From Adiantum capillus-veneris (lineage: Eukaryota; Streptophyta; Polypodiopsida; Polypodiales; Pteridaceae), in the NCBI GenBank assembly GCA_014529385.2, contig CM043960.1, positions 117,934,043 to 117,998,042 on the forward strand: a DNA stretch of 64,000 bases, given 5' to 3'. The translations under genes and the position numbers were made by a program. Within the stretch, counting starts at the first letter, position 1, and each line of letters opens with the position of its first letter. Below, one piece after another: positions 10,954-21,074 of this stretch. Below the pieces are notes generated by a model. That model searched no databases. It was not told where the DNA came from and was given only the letters and a program-made list of their open reading frames with translations.

Positions 10954-13900
10954 CCATGCTCACTACAGAGGTTTTAGGGACCCACTTGTATGTTTTCTCT
11001 GTTATATTAGGATGGTTCTTGTGTGTCTCAAGCTTTCTTTCAACTACATTAGTTGAAGCTCTAGAGAGTTGGGCTATGGGGACGTATGGTTCAACCTCCT
11101 GGACATGCAATGTCTTGGGTTTTATTTCCTTGGGCAATATCTCAGGGACTATGGATTGAGTGGTAGGGCTAAGAGTTGGTTTTTGCGTTGTAACACCCCC
11201 AGTCCCCCAATCAATAGTGCATTTGGTGGCTATCATCCACGTGCGGCCTAGGTTTATATTACCCTCCATAGTTCCAGTAGGCATGACCAAAAAGTCTTGA
11301 GCTACCACCCCATTGTCATAACTGACAGAAGTGTGCCAGATTCCAAAAACCGCAGTTTTTTTCTTGTTGACACCCTTGACTTGGATAATACTCTCAGATA
11401 GAGGTGGCTTCCCTAACTGACACCACACCCCATAGGATAGCAGATTGTATTTAGCACCCGTGTCCAATAAGGCGTTATATAGCACTTTTCCATAGGCACT
11501 ATTTAACTCAATGGGGTATCGTAGAGGTGTGTCAGAGTCCAACCCATCCTCTTCGATTTCCACGTGGAATGCATTTGTGACCCCAAGGTTAGCCTCTCGT
11601 TTTTGTCTTATACGTTGTTGTCGCTCCTTAGCCTCAGCTTGAGCTTGTATCTTGTTTAACTCGGTTTGTGCTTTGGCGGCCTTCTTTTGATGAATGGCCC
11701 GTAGTTCTTCTTGGCTTAAAGGATCATAATATCTTTTGAATTTACTCCCATTGAGGAATCCAATGGTTTCAACTCCATCAAGAGTTTCCACACGAAGGGT
11801 ACCTTGTGGGGTAATTTCACATACTCTATATGGTCCTTTACCAGCATATTTCAACTTTTTCTTCTCTTTACGTACTCCATACATAAGGACTTTATCACCA
11901 ACTTTGATATCCTTGTCCTTCACATGGCGATCAAACCACTTCTTTCTCCTATCCTTTTCCACAAGAGCATTTTGCACAGCCAACTGTCTCTCTTCGTCTA
12001 GTTTTTCTAAGATAAACAAACGCTCGGTTAAGGGGTTACCATTCCATCCTTCTTGCGAAGCTACCCTAAGACTAGGAATGACAAACTCCCAAGGCATAAC
12101 CGCTTCTTGGCCGTATACCATTTTGAATGGCGTACAATTAATAGCCACTTTATAAGCAGTACGATAAGCCCATAGAGCAGATGTCAACTTCAAATCCCAA
12201 TCAGTGCGATGAGCTTCTACCGTCTTGGTTAAAATAGAGATTAGAGTCTTGTTGGTGCTCTCGGCTTGTCCATTAGCTTGCGGGTAATAAGGTGTAGACT
12301 TATGGTGGGATATCATAAAGGTCGTGGTAAGCTCTCTTATTACCTCATTTATAAAATGGGTACCATTATCACTAACAATTTCAAAAGGGCAACCAAATCT
12401 TGTGATAATGTTCTCAAAAAGAAACTTAGCTGTTGTCCTCGCGTCAGCTTTTTGTGAAGCCTTAGCTTCAGCCCACTTTGTTACATAGTCCGTAGCAACT
12501 AGAATATATCGAGATTGAGTGTTGCGAGCTGCGGGACTAATTGGACCTACAAAGTCTAAACCCCATTTTTCAAATGGTTGGGTTACTTTAATAGGATGTA
12601 AGGGCATTCTGTCCTTGCGCTGTGTGGTCTTGTAACGTTGGCACTCATCACACCCTTTTGTAAAAAGTGATGCATCCTTAAATAAAGTTGGCCACCAATA
12701 GCCTGATTGCAGCACCTTTCTAGCAGTCAGGTCCCCTGAAAAATGTCCTCCTGCTATGCCCATATGTGCTTCTTGCAAGATATACAAATATTCATCCTCG
12801 CGGGCACAACGCCTAAGAATATCGTCCTTGCCTAGTCTATACAGAGTTCCGGCAATCAAACAATAGGGTTCACATTCTTTTACTAGCCTTCGAGCGATAT
12901 CCTTACGAAATTCCTTGGGTGGAAAACCATTAACTAAAAAGTTAACAATGTTCTCACTCCATTCAGGCATAGTCTCAACTATGAATAGGGAAGTATCGGG
13001 TAATTCATCATCAACTCCTGTAGGGGCTTCACCATTGGGTATGCGAGACAAATGATCAGCCATGACGTGCCTTTTACCGGGTCTCACTACAATCGTGAAA
13101 TCAAACTCAAGAAGAATTAACAACCATCGTGTGATTCTTCCTGTGGAGCATGGCTTGTTTACCAGATACAGCAACGCTTGATGATCCACATAAAATACAA
13201 ACTTGTTTGCCAGAAGGTAGTAGCGAAATTTCTTTACTGCATAAACCATTGCCAAACCTTCTCGCTCTGTAGTGGTGTAGTTCCTTTCAGCATCGTTCAA
13301 TTGACGGCTTGCAAAGCTAATGGGATAGTCCAATTTATGTTCTCCTGGTTGAGTGAGAACACACCCAATAGCAAAGTTTGATGCATCAATATGCACATGG
13401 AAAATGACATCCCAGTTAGGTGTCCTTAAAATCGGAGCACTTGCTAGTGTTTTCTTCAATTGTTCATAGACCTGGTCACACTCTTCAGTCCATTTAAATT
13501 CAATGAGAAGCTTGTACAAAGGACGTGCTATCTCAGCGAAAAATAAAATAAACCGTCGATAATAACCCACGTGTCCCATGAACCTTTGAACTCCCTTGTA
13601 ATTGGTTGGTGGTGGTAACTCTAGAATCACTTTAATTTTGCTCTCATCGGTTGAGATACCATTCTTGGATACTATATGCCCTAAAATAACTCCATGCTTG
13701 ACCCAAAATTGGCATTTGAACGGGTTCAATGAGATACGATATAACCTACATTTTTCAAACACCTTCCGCAAACATGATAGATGTTCTTTCCAAGAAGAGT
13801 AAACACAAAGGTCGTCTAAGAAAGCTTCACAAAACTCTCTCAAATATTCTTTAAAAGCAGTGTTTATTAATCGTTGGAATGTAGCAGGGGCATTTGTTAA

Positions 13901-14299
13901 GCCAAAAGCCATCACACGAAATGCAAACACGCCAAATTCTGTGATGAAGGCAGTTTTAGCTTGGTCCTCTAGCGCTATCGTGATTTGGTTGTAGCCTGAG
14001 TACCCATCTAGAAAGCTATAAGCTTCCTTGCCTGCAACTCTTTCGAGTACATGTTCGGAATATGGTAGGGGGTAATGGTCTCTTCTAGTAGCTGCATTAA
14101 CTTTTTTGAGGTCCACGCACACCCTGAGTTTCCCATTCTTTTTTGGCACGATAACTATTGGCGACACCCATTCAGAGTGTTCAATAGGATATATGAACCC
14201 ACATTTGATAAGCTTTTCTAGTTCTTCTTGAATGATCTTTGCGTACTTAGGATTCATCGGGTAGGGTCTTTGTTGTACGGGCTTCGCAGTGCTAATCAT
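10928..14299 (-). CDS. pol: Element C pol: RT, RNase H, integrase and a downstream retropepsin-like domain (1123 aa)
   Basis: This frame copies element RNA and integrates the DNA. Reverse transcriptase spans about residues 1-265, with D98 in FLDGYSGYNQ and the catalytic box as FLDD (160-163) in place of YxDD. RNase H has D304 (HIDAS), E346 and D372 (YVDHQ). Integrase has an HHCC zinc site (H512, H519, C550, C553) and the D582-D644-E680 triad with 35 residues between the last two. No chromodomain follows. Residues about 925-1040 contain ALLDTGAKYNLLS and a later INLGRTWM, which resembles a retropepsin and is separate from the upstream protease. The ATG overlaps the upstream stop in ATGATTAG. 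In the pol frame, conserved residues (QHTIP) continue upstream of that ATG, so a +1 shift is as plausible as reinitiation. Confidence 0.92.
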   Translation of the reverse strand: MISTAKPVQQRPYPMNPKYAKIIQEELEKLIKCGFIYPIEHSEWVSPIVIVPKKNGKLRVCVDLKKVNAATRRDHYPLPYSEHVLERVAGKEAYSFLDGYSGYNQITIALEDQAKTAFITEFGVFAFRVMAFGLTNAPATFQRLINTAFKEYLREFCEAFLDDLCVYSSWKEHLSCLRKVFEKCRLYRISLNPFKCQFWVKHGVILGHIVSKNGISTDESKIKVILELPPPTNYKGVQRFMGHVGYYRRFILFFAEIARPLYKLLIEFKWTEECDQVYEQLKKTLASAPILRTPNWDVIFHVHIDASNFAIGCVLTQPGEHKLDYPISFASRQLNDAERNYTTTEREGLAMVYAVKKFRYYLLANKFVFYVDHQALLYLVNKPCSTGRITRWLLILLEFDFTIVVRPGKRHVMADHLSRIPNGEAPTGVDDELPDTSLFIVETMPEWSENIVNFLVNGFPPKEFRKDIARRLVKECEPYCLIAGTLYRLGKDDILRRCAREDEYLYILQEAHMGIAGGHFSGDLTARKVLQSGYWWPTLFKDASLFTKGCDECQRYKTTQRKDRMPLHPIKVTQPFEKWGLDFVGPISPAARNTQSRYILVATDYVTKWAEAKASQKADARTTAKFLFENIITRFGCPFEIVSDNGTHFINEVIRELTTTFMISHHKSTPYYPQANGQAESTNKTLISILTKTVEAHRTDWDLKLTSALWAYRTAYKVAINCTPFKMVYGQEAVMPWEFVIPSLRVASQEGWNGNPLTERLFILEKLDEERQLAVQNALVEKDRRKKWFDRHVKDKDIKVGDKVLMYGVRKEKKKLKYAGKGPYRVCEITPQGTLRVETLDGVETIGFLNGSKFKRYYDPLSQEELRAIHQKKAAKAQTELNKIQAQAEAKERQQRIRQKREANLGVTNAFHVEIEEDGLDSDTPLRYPIELNSAYGKVLYNALLDTGAKYNLLSYGVWCQLGKPPLSESIIQVKGVNKKKTAVFGIWHTSVSYDNGVVAQDFLVMPTGTMEGNINLGRTWMIATKCTIDWGTGGVTTQKPTLSPTTQSIVPEILPKEIKPKTLHVQEVEPYVPIAQLSRASTNVVERKLETHKNHPNITEKTYKWVPKTSVVSMVDAKKTET

Positions 14300-16682
14300 A
14301 GGGATTGTATGTTGGCCATTCTGCTGAGGATCTCTTCTTGTTTATCCTAGCACGTACATTGGCTCGATATCGACGCCTCTTAAGGTTTTTCTTTTTCTTA
14401 TTTGAGACCTGCTTTTGATTTGCATTTAGATCTGGCTCACTAAAGGAGTCCTCGTTGGTGTCCTCTTCACTCTCGGAGGAGCTATCATCGGTTGATGTGC
14501 TCGATCCTTCCGAATGTTTTGACTGTGAACTTGCTCCACTCTCTAATTCATGAGATTCAGAATCCGTTTCACTCTGGGAGTCAGTGTCCAAGTCGTGTTG
14601 GTCAAAGTCTTCTATTGAGCTATCAGTGTCACTGTCAGATTGGTCCACAATTGCCTTGCCCTTAGAAGATGCATGTATGGCACTTATCATGTTCAGAGGT
14701 GCAATTTGTGGTACCTCTTCCCCCTCTGGTGTGACCCAAGTGGTTCCTCTATTTCCCCAGGTATCTATGGTTGCAGCTAGGTGTACCCAATCCACATTGT
14801 CCGACTCAGTCATCCCAGGTAGGATATCCATATAAGGAGAATCTTGGCCAATGTCTGTATCCTTCTTACAAGTGTAACAATATTGTAGTGGGGCCGAGTG
14901 AACTGTGGTGTCAGAGCGATGATCAATAATGGTTTTACTCCCTAAGGGGTGTACCTTACCAGTCACCAAATCCACTCTAAGGACAGAGTCTTGGAATTGC
15001 AAATAGACATGATTTTTAGACCAATCGTGAACCATTTGTGCTTCCCTCATGAATGGTCGTCCTAAAATCATTTCATATGACATAAGGTGTTTAGAGAAAT
15101 CCATTACAATGAACGTATGTCGTACCTTGTGTCCTAGAACTTTGATTTTAAGATCCTTGAGCATCCCCATAGGTTTGGCTATGGTACCATTTGCCATCTT
15201 TACCACAATGTTAGTAACACTGAGGCGGGGTTTTCCCATGGATTCCCAACAATCTTTTGTAACGATGCTAACTCCCGCACCACCATCAAGAATTCCCTTT
15301 ATAGTTAATCCCTTGGTAGTGATGGGTAGGGTCGCATTAGACTCGTCGCCTTCAAAATACTGCCCTAATTCGTTAATGGGTACCTCGATCATAGACTCGT
15401 GTCCATCTAAGTCAAGTGATTGCACATGATTTTCCTCATCAATCATAATCGAGTCAGGCCTATTTGGTTGCGCAAACTGCGGTAATCCCGTTTGTAGCTC
15501 TCCGTTAAGGAATGCTCGAAGTGCAAGGAATAACTCAGGATCTCCATACAGCTTTGCTATGATCGTGGTTCGGACCTCAGAAGACATGAAGTCCACTAGT
15601 TTGGCAACATTCATTGGTGTTTTGCAGGGTGTAGGTCCTTGACTAGGAACTGGTGAGGATGGAATCTCATATTCCTCAATGGGATCAGGTATTCCTTCGT
15701 TAAACATCCTTTCCAACAAGAAGGGTGTATGCTCACTTTCTGATGTCCCGTCCTCACTCCCTTCTTGGATGATACTAGATATGGCTAACGGTCTATGGTT
15801 CATGTGGGGTGGATGAACTTGCGTGGGAAACACTGTGTCATGAATTTTTACATGCATGGGTTCTGGTTCTAGTTTCCTTTGAGTCTCCTCCACTAAACCT
15901 CTTAGATGTTTCACCTGCTTAATCTCGTCTACAGGGTTTGGGTACGTCCCAATCTTCTTTTTACGATTTTTCCCTTTTTGCCCCTGCGATTTATCTTGGG
16001 GGTCTTGGATTGGATTTGGAAACACTTGTGGTGTTTTCAGAGGCTCTTTATGATTTTCTCCTTTTCGGTTTTCATTTGGTCCCATGTTACGGTTTTCCTT
16101 GTCGGTCTTTCCCTTTGTGGTATTGGTTCTAGTCTCCATTGTCTCGACTGAATCTGAATCATCCTCGAGGTCATTCATATACACGGGGTCATCTCCTGTT
16201 CCTATGTTTGTTTTGGAACTTGGCTTTGAATTTTCCGTATTCTGCGACTTCTTCCTTCGTGTCTTCTTTTTCTTTGCTTGGATAATTGACGCGGTATCTC
16301 TCTCTTCGAGGATATGTCCTAGCCCTTGAAGCATGGACCGTGTAATCGCATAAGCGGGTGCGACGGGTGGTATTGGTGATGTCACAGTAGCAATTTCGAC
16401 CAAATTCAGGGGTGTGATTTTAGGCGCATTTGGGTTATAGGGGCATTGGGCAATCAAGTGATCTATGCCACAACGATTACATGTGAGTATTGGCATTGCA
16501 GACGTGCTCCCTTGATTCATTTGCATCTGTGCAGCATTCTTTTGCAGCCTGATAGGGCACTCCGCTACTCGATGTGGTCCACCACACTCGTAGCATTGAA
16601 GAGGTGGCCTCCTAGCCTGGGTGTTGATATTTTGACCTCTGGATGCGAGAGCAGCAGCTTGATAAACCGGCTTGACTTGTCC
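14292..16682 (-). CDS. Element C zinc knuckles and protease, readthrough extension of gag (about 797 codons)
   Basis: This is open in the same frame as gag directly after the UAG at 16683-16685. The first ATG is at 16526, but coding features precede it. Zinc knuckles CYECGGPHRVAEC (upstream of that ATG) and CNRCGIDHLIAQC follow the UAG, both with CX2CX3HX4C spacing. Counting from the ATG, residues 80-230 are Lys/Glu-rich linker, and residues about 400-512 are an aspartic protease with ILDGGAGVSIV (414-418 DGGAG) and MILGRPF. DGG replaces DTG/DSG, as in some plant Ty3 proteases. The C-terminal 150 residues are strongly acidic and serine-rich, ending in a basic patch. The stop overlaps the start of pol. 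I read it as a gag-pro readthrough product. Confidence 0.8.
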   Translation of the reverse strand, partial: GQVKPVYQAAALASRGQNINTQARRPPLQCYECGGPHRVAECPIRLQKNAAQMQMNQGSTSAMPILTCNRCGIDHLIAQCPYNPNAPKITPLNLVEIATVTSPIPPVAPAYAITRSMLQGLGHILEERDTASIIQAKKKKTRRKKSQNTENSKPSSKTNIGTGDDPVYMNDLEDDSDSVETMETRTNTTKGKTDKENRNMGPNENRKGENHKEPLKTPQVFPNPIQDPQDKSQGQKGKNRKKKIGTYPNPVDEIKQVKHLRGLVEETQRKLEPEPMHVKIHDTVFPTQVHPPHMNHRPLAISSIIQEGSEDGTSESEHTPFLLERMFNEGIPDPIEEYEIPSSPVPSQGPTPCKTPMNVAKLVDFMSSEVRTTIIAKLYGDPELFLALRAFLNGELQTGLPQFAQPNRPDSIMIDEENHVQSLDLDGHESMIEVPINELGQYFEGDESNATLPITTKGLTIKGILDGGAGVSIVTKDCWESMGKPRLSVTNIVVKMANGTIAKPMGMLKDLKIKVLGHKVRHTFIVMDFSKHLMSYEMILGRPFMREAQMVHDWSKNHVYLQFQDSVLRVDLVTGKVHPLGSKTIIDHRSDTTVHSAPLQYCYTCKKDTDIGQDSPYMDILPGMTESDNVDWVHLAATIDTWGNRGTTWVTPEGEEVPQIAPLNMISAIHASSKGKAIVDQSDSDTDSSIEDFDQHDLDTDSQSETDSESHELESGASSQSKHSEGSSTSTDDSSSESEEDTNEDSFSEPDLNANQKQVSNKKKKNLKRRRYRANVRARINKKRSSAEWPTYNPYD

Positions 16683-19175
16683 CTAACAATCTTCCATGTA
16701 GTATATAGGACACTCTTCCAATGTATCAAGTCCGTAGGCAATACTAGTGTCTATTTCCTCCTCACAACCATCTGCATAAGCATTAGATGGCTCGCAACCC
16801 ACTTGGTTCATAGGGGCGACTCTTGGATGCGGGGGCTGCGGTCCTAGCACAGGAGGTGGTAACGGTGTAGCTTGCACAACATTTTGAGATCTAGGGACCA
16901 TGTGTTGCGGTAGTTGCTCAACATGTGGAGTAGGCATCAATACAGGAGCTCGAGGCGCATCCGTCCAGGCTACAGGTGGTCTATTTGCCATCATACGTTT
17001 GATCATTAAACAATCCTTAGCTTGGTGACCATACCTACCACATGCGTTGCAAGTTCCATTAAATTTTACTCTAAACGTAGGGCACTCACTAGTGCTATGT
17101 GGACCTAAGCAAATGGAACACCATTGTTGCTCCCTTCTTGGATACATGTGACTATTTTGAGGGGGTCGATTATCCTTAAGAGACTCTTGGATTGCCTTGG
17201 TGAGGTCTGTCAAGGATGTCTCAAATACCTTTGGCTCATTGGCAATGGGCTTTGCAGTCATGGGTTCATACTCAATGGCTTGTGAGCTAGTGGATCTCAT
17301 GTCAGTAGACACCCTCATGCCTGCTATCATCAAGTTGTCCTCTAATTGGATTGCATTGGCAGTGACATCTTCCCAGGTTGTGATACCTCTAATCACTAGT
17401 CCATTATAGATTCCTTCATTCCTCAACCCTCGAATGAATCGATCAAGTAGTTGGTTATTGTTGAAGCGCTCATTTACAAGGCAGCGAGAGTTTAAGTGCT
17501 TTAGACGACTAATGAAGTCCCTTACTGACTCTCCTTCCTTACGTTCGGCCTTCTGTAGCTGAGATGCTACACCCCAAAGCACACCTTCTCGTATGTACTC
17601 CTTTAGAAACAACCTTCAAAGGGTAGGGTAGATTGTTTTCTCGTCCACCCTTAGGGTCCTATACCAATCTCCAGCCTTCCCACTTAATGTCAAGCTTAAG
17701 GCATTGCACTTATGTAGTTCGTTGCGTTCCCCTAAGGAATCACATACTTGTTCAAACACTTCAATGTGTTTCCTAGCATCTTCGTCCCCATTGAATTTTT
17801 GCGTGAGTTTAGCAATTTGTACTGCCTTACTTATAGGCTCTCTATTAGATGCGTGACGCATATTTTCCGCGATAGATCGACCTATGGTTTGAGCAAACGC
17901 TGCCAAGTCACCTATGTGAGGAGGTAGGGCCGGTGGAGGTACTCTTGGAATCATATGTGGGAGAGGGACGGGTACTGGTCTTGGCATATGTATAGATGAT
18001 GCAGGATATGGAACATAACCGGGCATAGGTCCACTCGGATAAGAGCTAGGGAGCGGCACTCGAGGAGCATAAGCAAGTGGTACAATTGGAGGTGTGGGGG
18101 CCATGTGTGCATAAGGGGCTAAAGGCACATATGGTCGAGGCCACATATTAGGTACTACAACACTAGGTAGTGGCACTGCACTAACCGTAGATGTCATCGG
18201 TACATTCTCTGTTAGGCTTATCCCTGGAGTGAGCACTGTGTTTTCCTTGATAGAGGGTTGAGCCAAGTTAGGGAAGCTAAAGTTGTCGCTCGGAGGCTCA
18301 GATTGCATAGAGACCCCAGGTGAAATGACGTAAGATGGGTCCATGGGGCTCATTAGAGGAGTCTCCATTTGTGATAGAGTAGGCTGTTGAGCCTTGCTCG
18401 TATCCAGAAATCTCATGGGGCCAGTTGAGAGTATATTTACCCCTCGGTTTTGCCTTTCTAATTGAATAATGCCATGGATAACATTACTGATCATTTTCTG
18501 TTGATCTTCGATGCTCGTGGCACTAGAGGTGGATTGTACAATCTCTATCCATCCTACATGGTAGGCGTGGCCAGAGTGTAGATCCGTCAACACCTCAGTG
18601 TGGAGGTCATATGTCCAATGATCATTAATGAAGAATCCTTCTAGAGTCGACGTGTTAACGGTTTCTTGTGAGGTAGAAGCAATATTGCTCCCCGTGGTTT
18701 TACTTGTCACCAACGGTACTCTAGAGGGAACTTCTGAAGGAGGCAGCTCAACAGGGCCTTCTTGGTAAGAAGTTGGCAGGATATCCACATGGGCACTCTT
18801 TGGGGGTGTGGGGTCCACGTGCGATGTGAAAGGAGATTCCACTTCCCCACCCCCTTCGCGTGCTTCATCTGCATCAGGTTCCGAGCGAGTAGCTCTACCT
18901 AATGTTTCCATGAAACGGCTAAACATACTAGTACTAGGCTGTGGAGCTTCGGGAGGTGCATGGCCTTCTCTTTCAGTGTTTTGGTTAGGGTATGCTTCCA
19001 TGATTTCTGAGTCGGAGGAGGAATCACTAGTGGCTATTTTAGGGTCTTGGGTGGTGCTACCTTGTGTCCCCGCTGAGGGTCTAGAGCTTATCGTGGATGG
19101 GTAATGGGTGTTCGTATGAACAGAGGCACCCTCAATATGCTCGTGTCCTAACACTCGCCCAGAGCGTAAGTGCAT
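16683..19175 (-). CDS. gag: Element C gag with one internal TGA
   Basis: The structural capsid protein of the element starts at an ATG giving MHLRSGRVLG, a start seen in plant Ty3 gags. Residues 1-420 are Pro/Ser/Thr-rich linker with a proline-rich stretch near 350-420. The conserved retrotransposon gag fold begins near 440 (AQTIGRSIAENMRH..., KFNGDEDARKHIEVFEQ) and continues through GESVRDFISRLKHLNSRC. Two zinc knuckles follow, CSICLGPHSTSEC and CNACGRYGHQAKDC. An in-frame TGA at 17616-17618 splits the capsid domain, probably from CGA by cytosine deamination, and the frame is otherwise open. It ends at TAG 16683-16685, beyond which the same frame stays open. The TGA probably makes this copy defective unless read through. 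Confidence 0.85.
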
Positions 19176-19800
19176 GTGCCTTTGATACCCTAAGGTGTCA
19201 AAAAGCTGCTCTAGGAGGCCTTGTGACTAGTTTTTAGCGTGTTTTTTGTTTGTTTTTTTGCTAGATTTTTTAGAGCGTGTCGTGGAATGGGCTGTGTGAT
19301 AGCTCGAAACGAGCGTATCGGTCAGAGGGTCGTGCCGTGCTTTACAGCCCTCCGTTTGGTCACTCTATGCCCTCGGAATCCCTAAAACTGTCAATCTCCA
19401 GTAGGGAACTAAGCCCAAACTAGAAAGTCTAAGGGTGCAAGTGGGAAGAGAAAGGAGGAGAGTGGAGGACTTGTCCCACATGCTCTCATTCTCTCTTGAG
19501 GGAGTAGGGTATATATATAAGAGTGAGTCTAGTATATATCATAGGACTGAGGACTGAGGCTTGGGCTTGGGCTTGGGCTTGGGAAAATGATCCCGATCCC
19601 GATCTATCTTTTATACAAACCAACCCGTCCGTTTTAAGAGTCGCGTTTTTTATTTTCGAAAAATATCGCCGCCCACTCGCTCGCGTTTTTAATTTTCGAA
19701 TTTTTTTCCCTTTTTTTTTTCCCTCCTTCCCTGCATTTCCTATGATAGAAATTGCACCACAAGGAAGCGTAAAGTGCTAACCGAGCTTAGTGTAGGGCAT
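19176..19800 (-). other. Untranslated leader of element C
   Basis: Lies between primer site and gag start and holds no recognisable protein. Four tandem GGGCTT-type hexamers occur at 19560-19582 and poly-T/C runs at 19690-19735. A tatatata stretch lies at 19511-19520. Confidence 0.65.
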
Positions 19801-19819
19801 ATCCCCGGCAGCGGCGCCA
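19801..19819 (-). other. Primer-binding site of element C (tRNA-Asp type)
   Basis: The plus strand reads ATCCCCGGCAGCGGCGCCA, which equals the 3' end of plant tRNA-Asp with one mismatch in 19. It lies four bases inside the 5' LTR of this minus-strand element. Confidence 0.9.
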
Positions 19820-19823
19820 AAAA

Positions 19824-20074
19824 TGTGCGCTCCTTGCCGCACTGTCGAAGCAAGGGGCTTGCCGATACACCGTATGCGAGCCACAAACGGCTCCAAGCAC
19901 ACAACAAACCTAAACTAGCAAGCTCAAGAAAACAAAGGGTGTGTCACTCACCGCTCTACGCTCGCCTTCGTGGTGGATTCCTCGCCGCGATGAAGAAGAA
20001 GCTGCAGTCGTGCCGTGCTCAACCGCTTCGCCGCCGTCGTGCCTTCGTAATGCTCGATCGCACACACACTCTCC

Positions 20075-20110
<36 letters not shown>

Positions 20111-20406
20111 AGGAGGTGAAGAAGAAGAAGAAGATGGAGATGGAGCAAGAGCACTCTTCAATTGCACAAATGAGAGAATGAGTAAAAATTAGGTTTAGTT
20201 GGCTTTTATAGGAGCTCACCCCATTCACACTTGGGCGCCCATGCTTAGCCAACTAATCCCTTGAATGTCCAAGTTAAAGTGCGCCTCTCATCGGCGATCA
20301 CTCTACCTTTCCCTATTGGACCGACAAGCACGGTACCTGACTCTACCAAATACATAATACGCGTCCATCGTAGGTGATGGGTGTCCGTGAGCCGTGAGGG
20401 TTAACA
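19824..20406 (-). repeat. 5' LTR of element C (583 bp)
   Basis: Same ends as 8152-8732 and about 99 % identical to it. As the element reads on the minus strand, this right-hand copy is the promoter-bearing 5' LTR. Confidence 0.95.
20201..20211 (-). promoter_or_regulatory. TATA box in the 5' LTR of element C
   Basis: On the minus strand the sequence is CCTATAAAAGCC, a near-consensus plant TATA box, and it is preserved in the other LTR at 8527-8538. Its position within the LTR suits transcription leftward into gag. Assignment is by motif only. Confidence 0.6.
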
Positions 20407-20411
20407 GAGGG

Positions 20412-20639
20412 TTCATTCTCGAGGATTCATTCTTGAGTCACTCTTGAGAGCTCACTCTTGTGTGTTTACTCTTTGAATGGTTTAGCCTTGAGCTCAATGC
20501 CCATGCTTAAAAGGATAGTGCTAATCCTTTGTAATTAGAGAAGAATTTTTTAATCTAATCTCTACTTTCTTCATTAGTCTTAATTCTTCTATAATCCATT
20601 ATTTCATGAAGTAGTTTCACCCTCTCATTATTCTAGATT
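20412..20639 (+). repeat. 3' LTR of element B, piece 2 of 3
   Basis: Resumes exactly where piece 1 stopped (homologous to 605-850) after the second GAGGG. It ends with ATT, the first copy of the CACTA target duplication. Confidence 0.92.
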
Positions 20640-20661
20640 CACTACAAGAGGTTATTCATAT

Positions 20662-20765
20662 TAGCGACGCTCACACAGCGACGCTCAAAAAAAAATTCCC
20701 GGCGTCGCTATGAGCGTCGCAAATTTACAAGTAAATTTGCGACGCTCATAGCGACGCCGGCTGGG
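20662..20765. repeat. Left subterminal GCGACGCT repeats of element D
   Basis: At least six copies of GCGACGC(T) in both orientations, including the palindromic pair around 20700-20765 (gcgtcgctatgagcgtcgc / gcgacgctcatagcgacgcc) that can form a hairpin. Confidence 0.88.
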
Positions 20766-20869
20766 CTAAAAAAATAACAGAGAGCGCCCAAAAACTCAGA
20801 TCTCAGATCTGAGTTTTTTGGCGCCCTCAAGCAAGGAGCAGGTAACACTCTCCCTCTCTCTCTCTCTCT

Positions 20870-20882
20870 CTCTCTTTCTTCT

Positions 20883-20924
<42 letters not shown>

Positions 20925-21036
20925 AGAGGAAGGAGAGCCAGGTATGCTCCTTCCCTCTCCTCACTCTCATGTTCCCTTCCCCTCTTTCTCTCTGCCTCTC
21001 TCTGCCTCTCTCACACACACACACACACATAGTGTT

Positions 21037-21074
<38 letters not shown>

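Larger units (their letters stand above)
8152..20406 (-). mobile_element. Element C: young Ty3-type LTR retrotransposon, 12.3 kb, minus strand
   Basis: Near-identical LTRs (581 and 583 bp) flank the element, with perfect 5-bp target duplications GAGGG at 8147-8151 and 20407-20411. The minus-strand order is: LTR, tRNA-Asp primer site, leader, gag with zinc knuckles, in-frame UAG, protease, RT-RNase H-integrase, a second retropepsin-like domain, a WxPK-repeat tail, a non-coding 3' region, polypurine tract, LTR. I see about five substitutions plus one CT-repeat length change between the LTRs, so insertion was recent. RT and integrase motifs are intact and there is no chromodomain, which together with the primer suggests an Athila/Tat-like or related lineage. 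Clade placement needs a tree. Confidence 0.95.
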
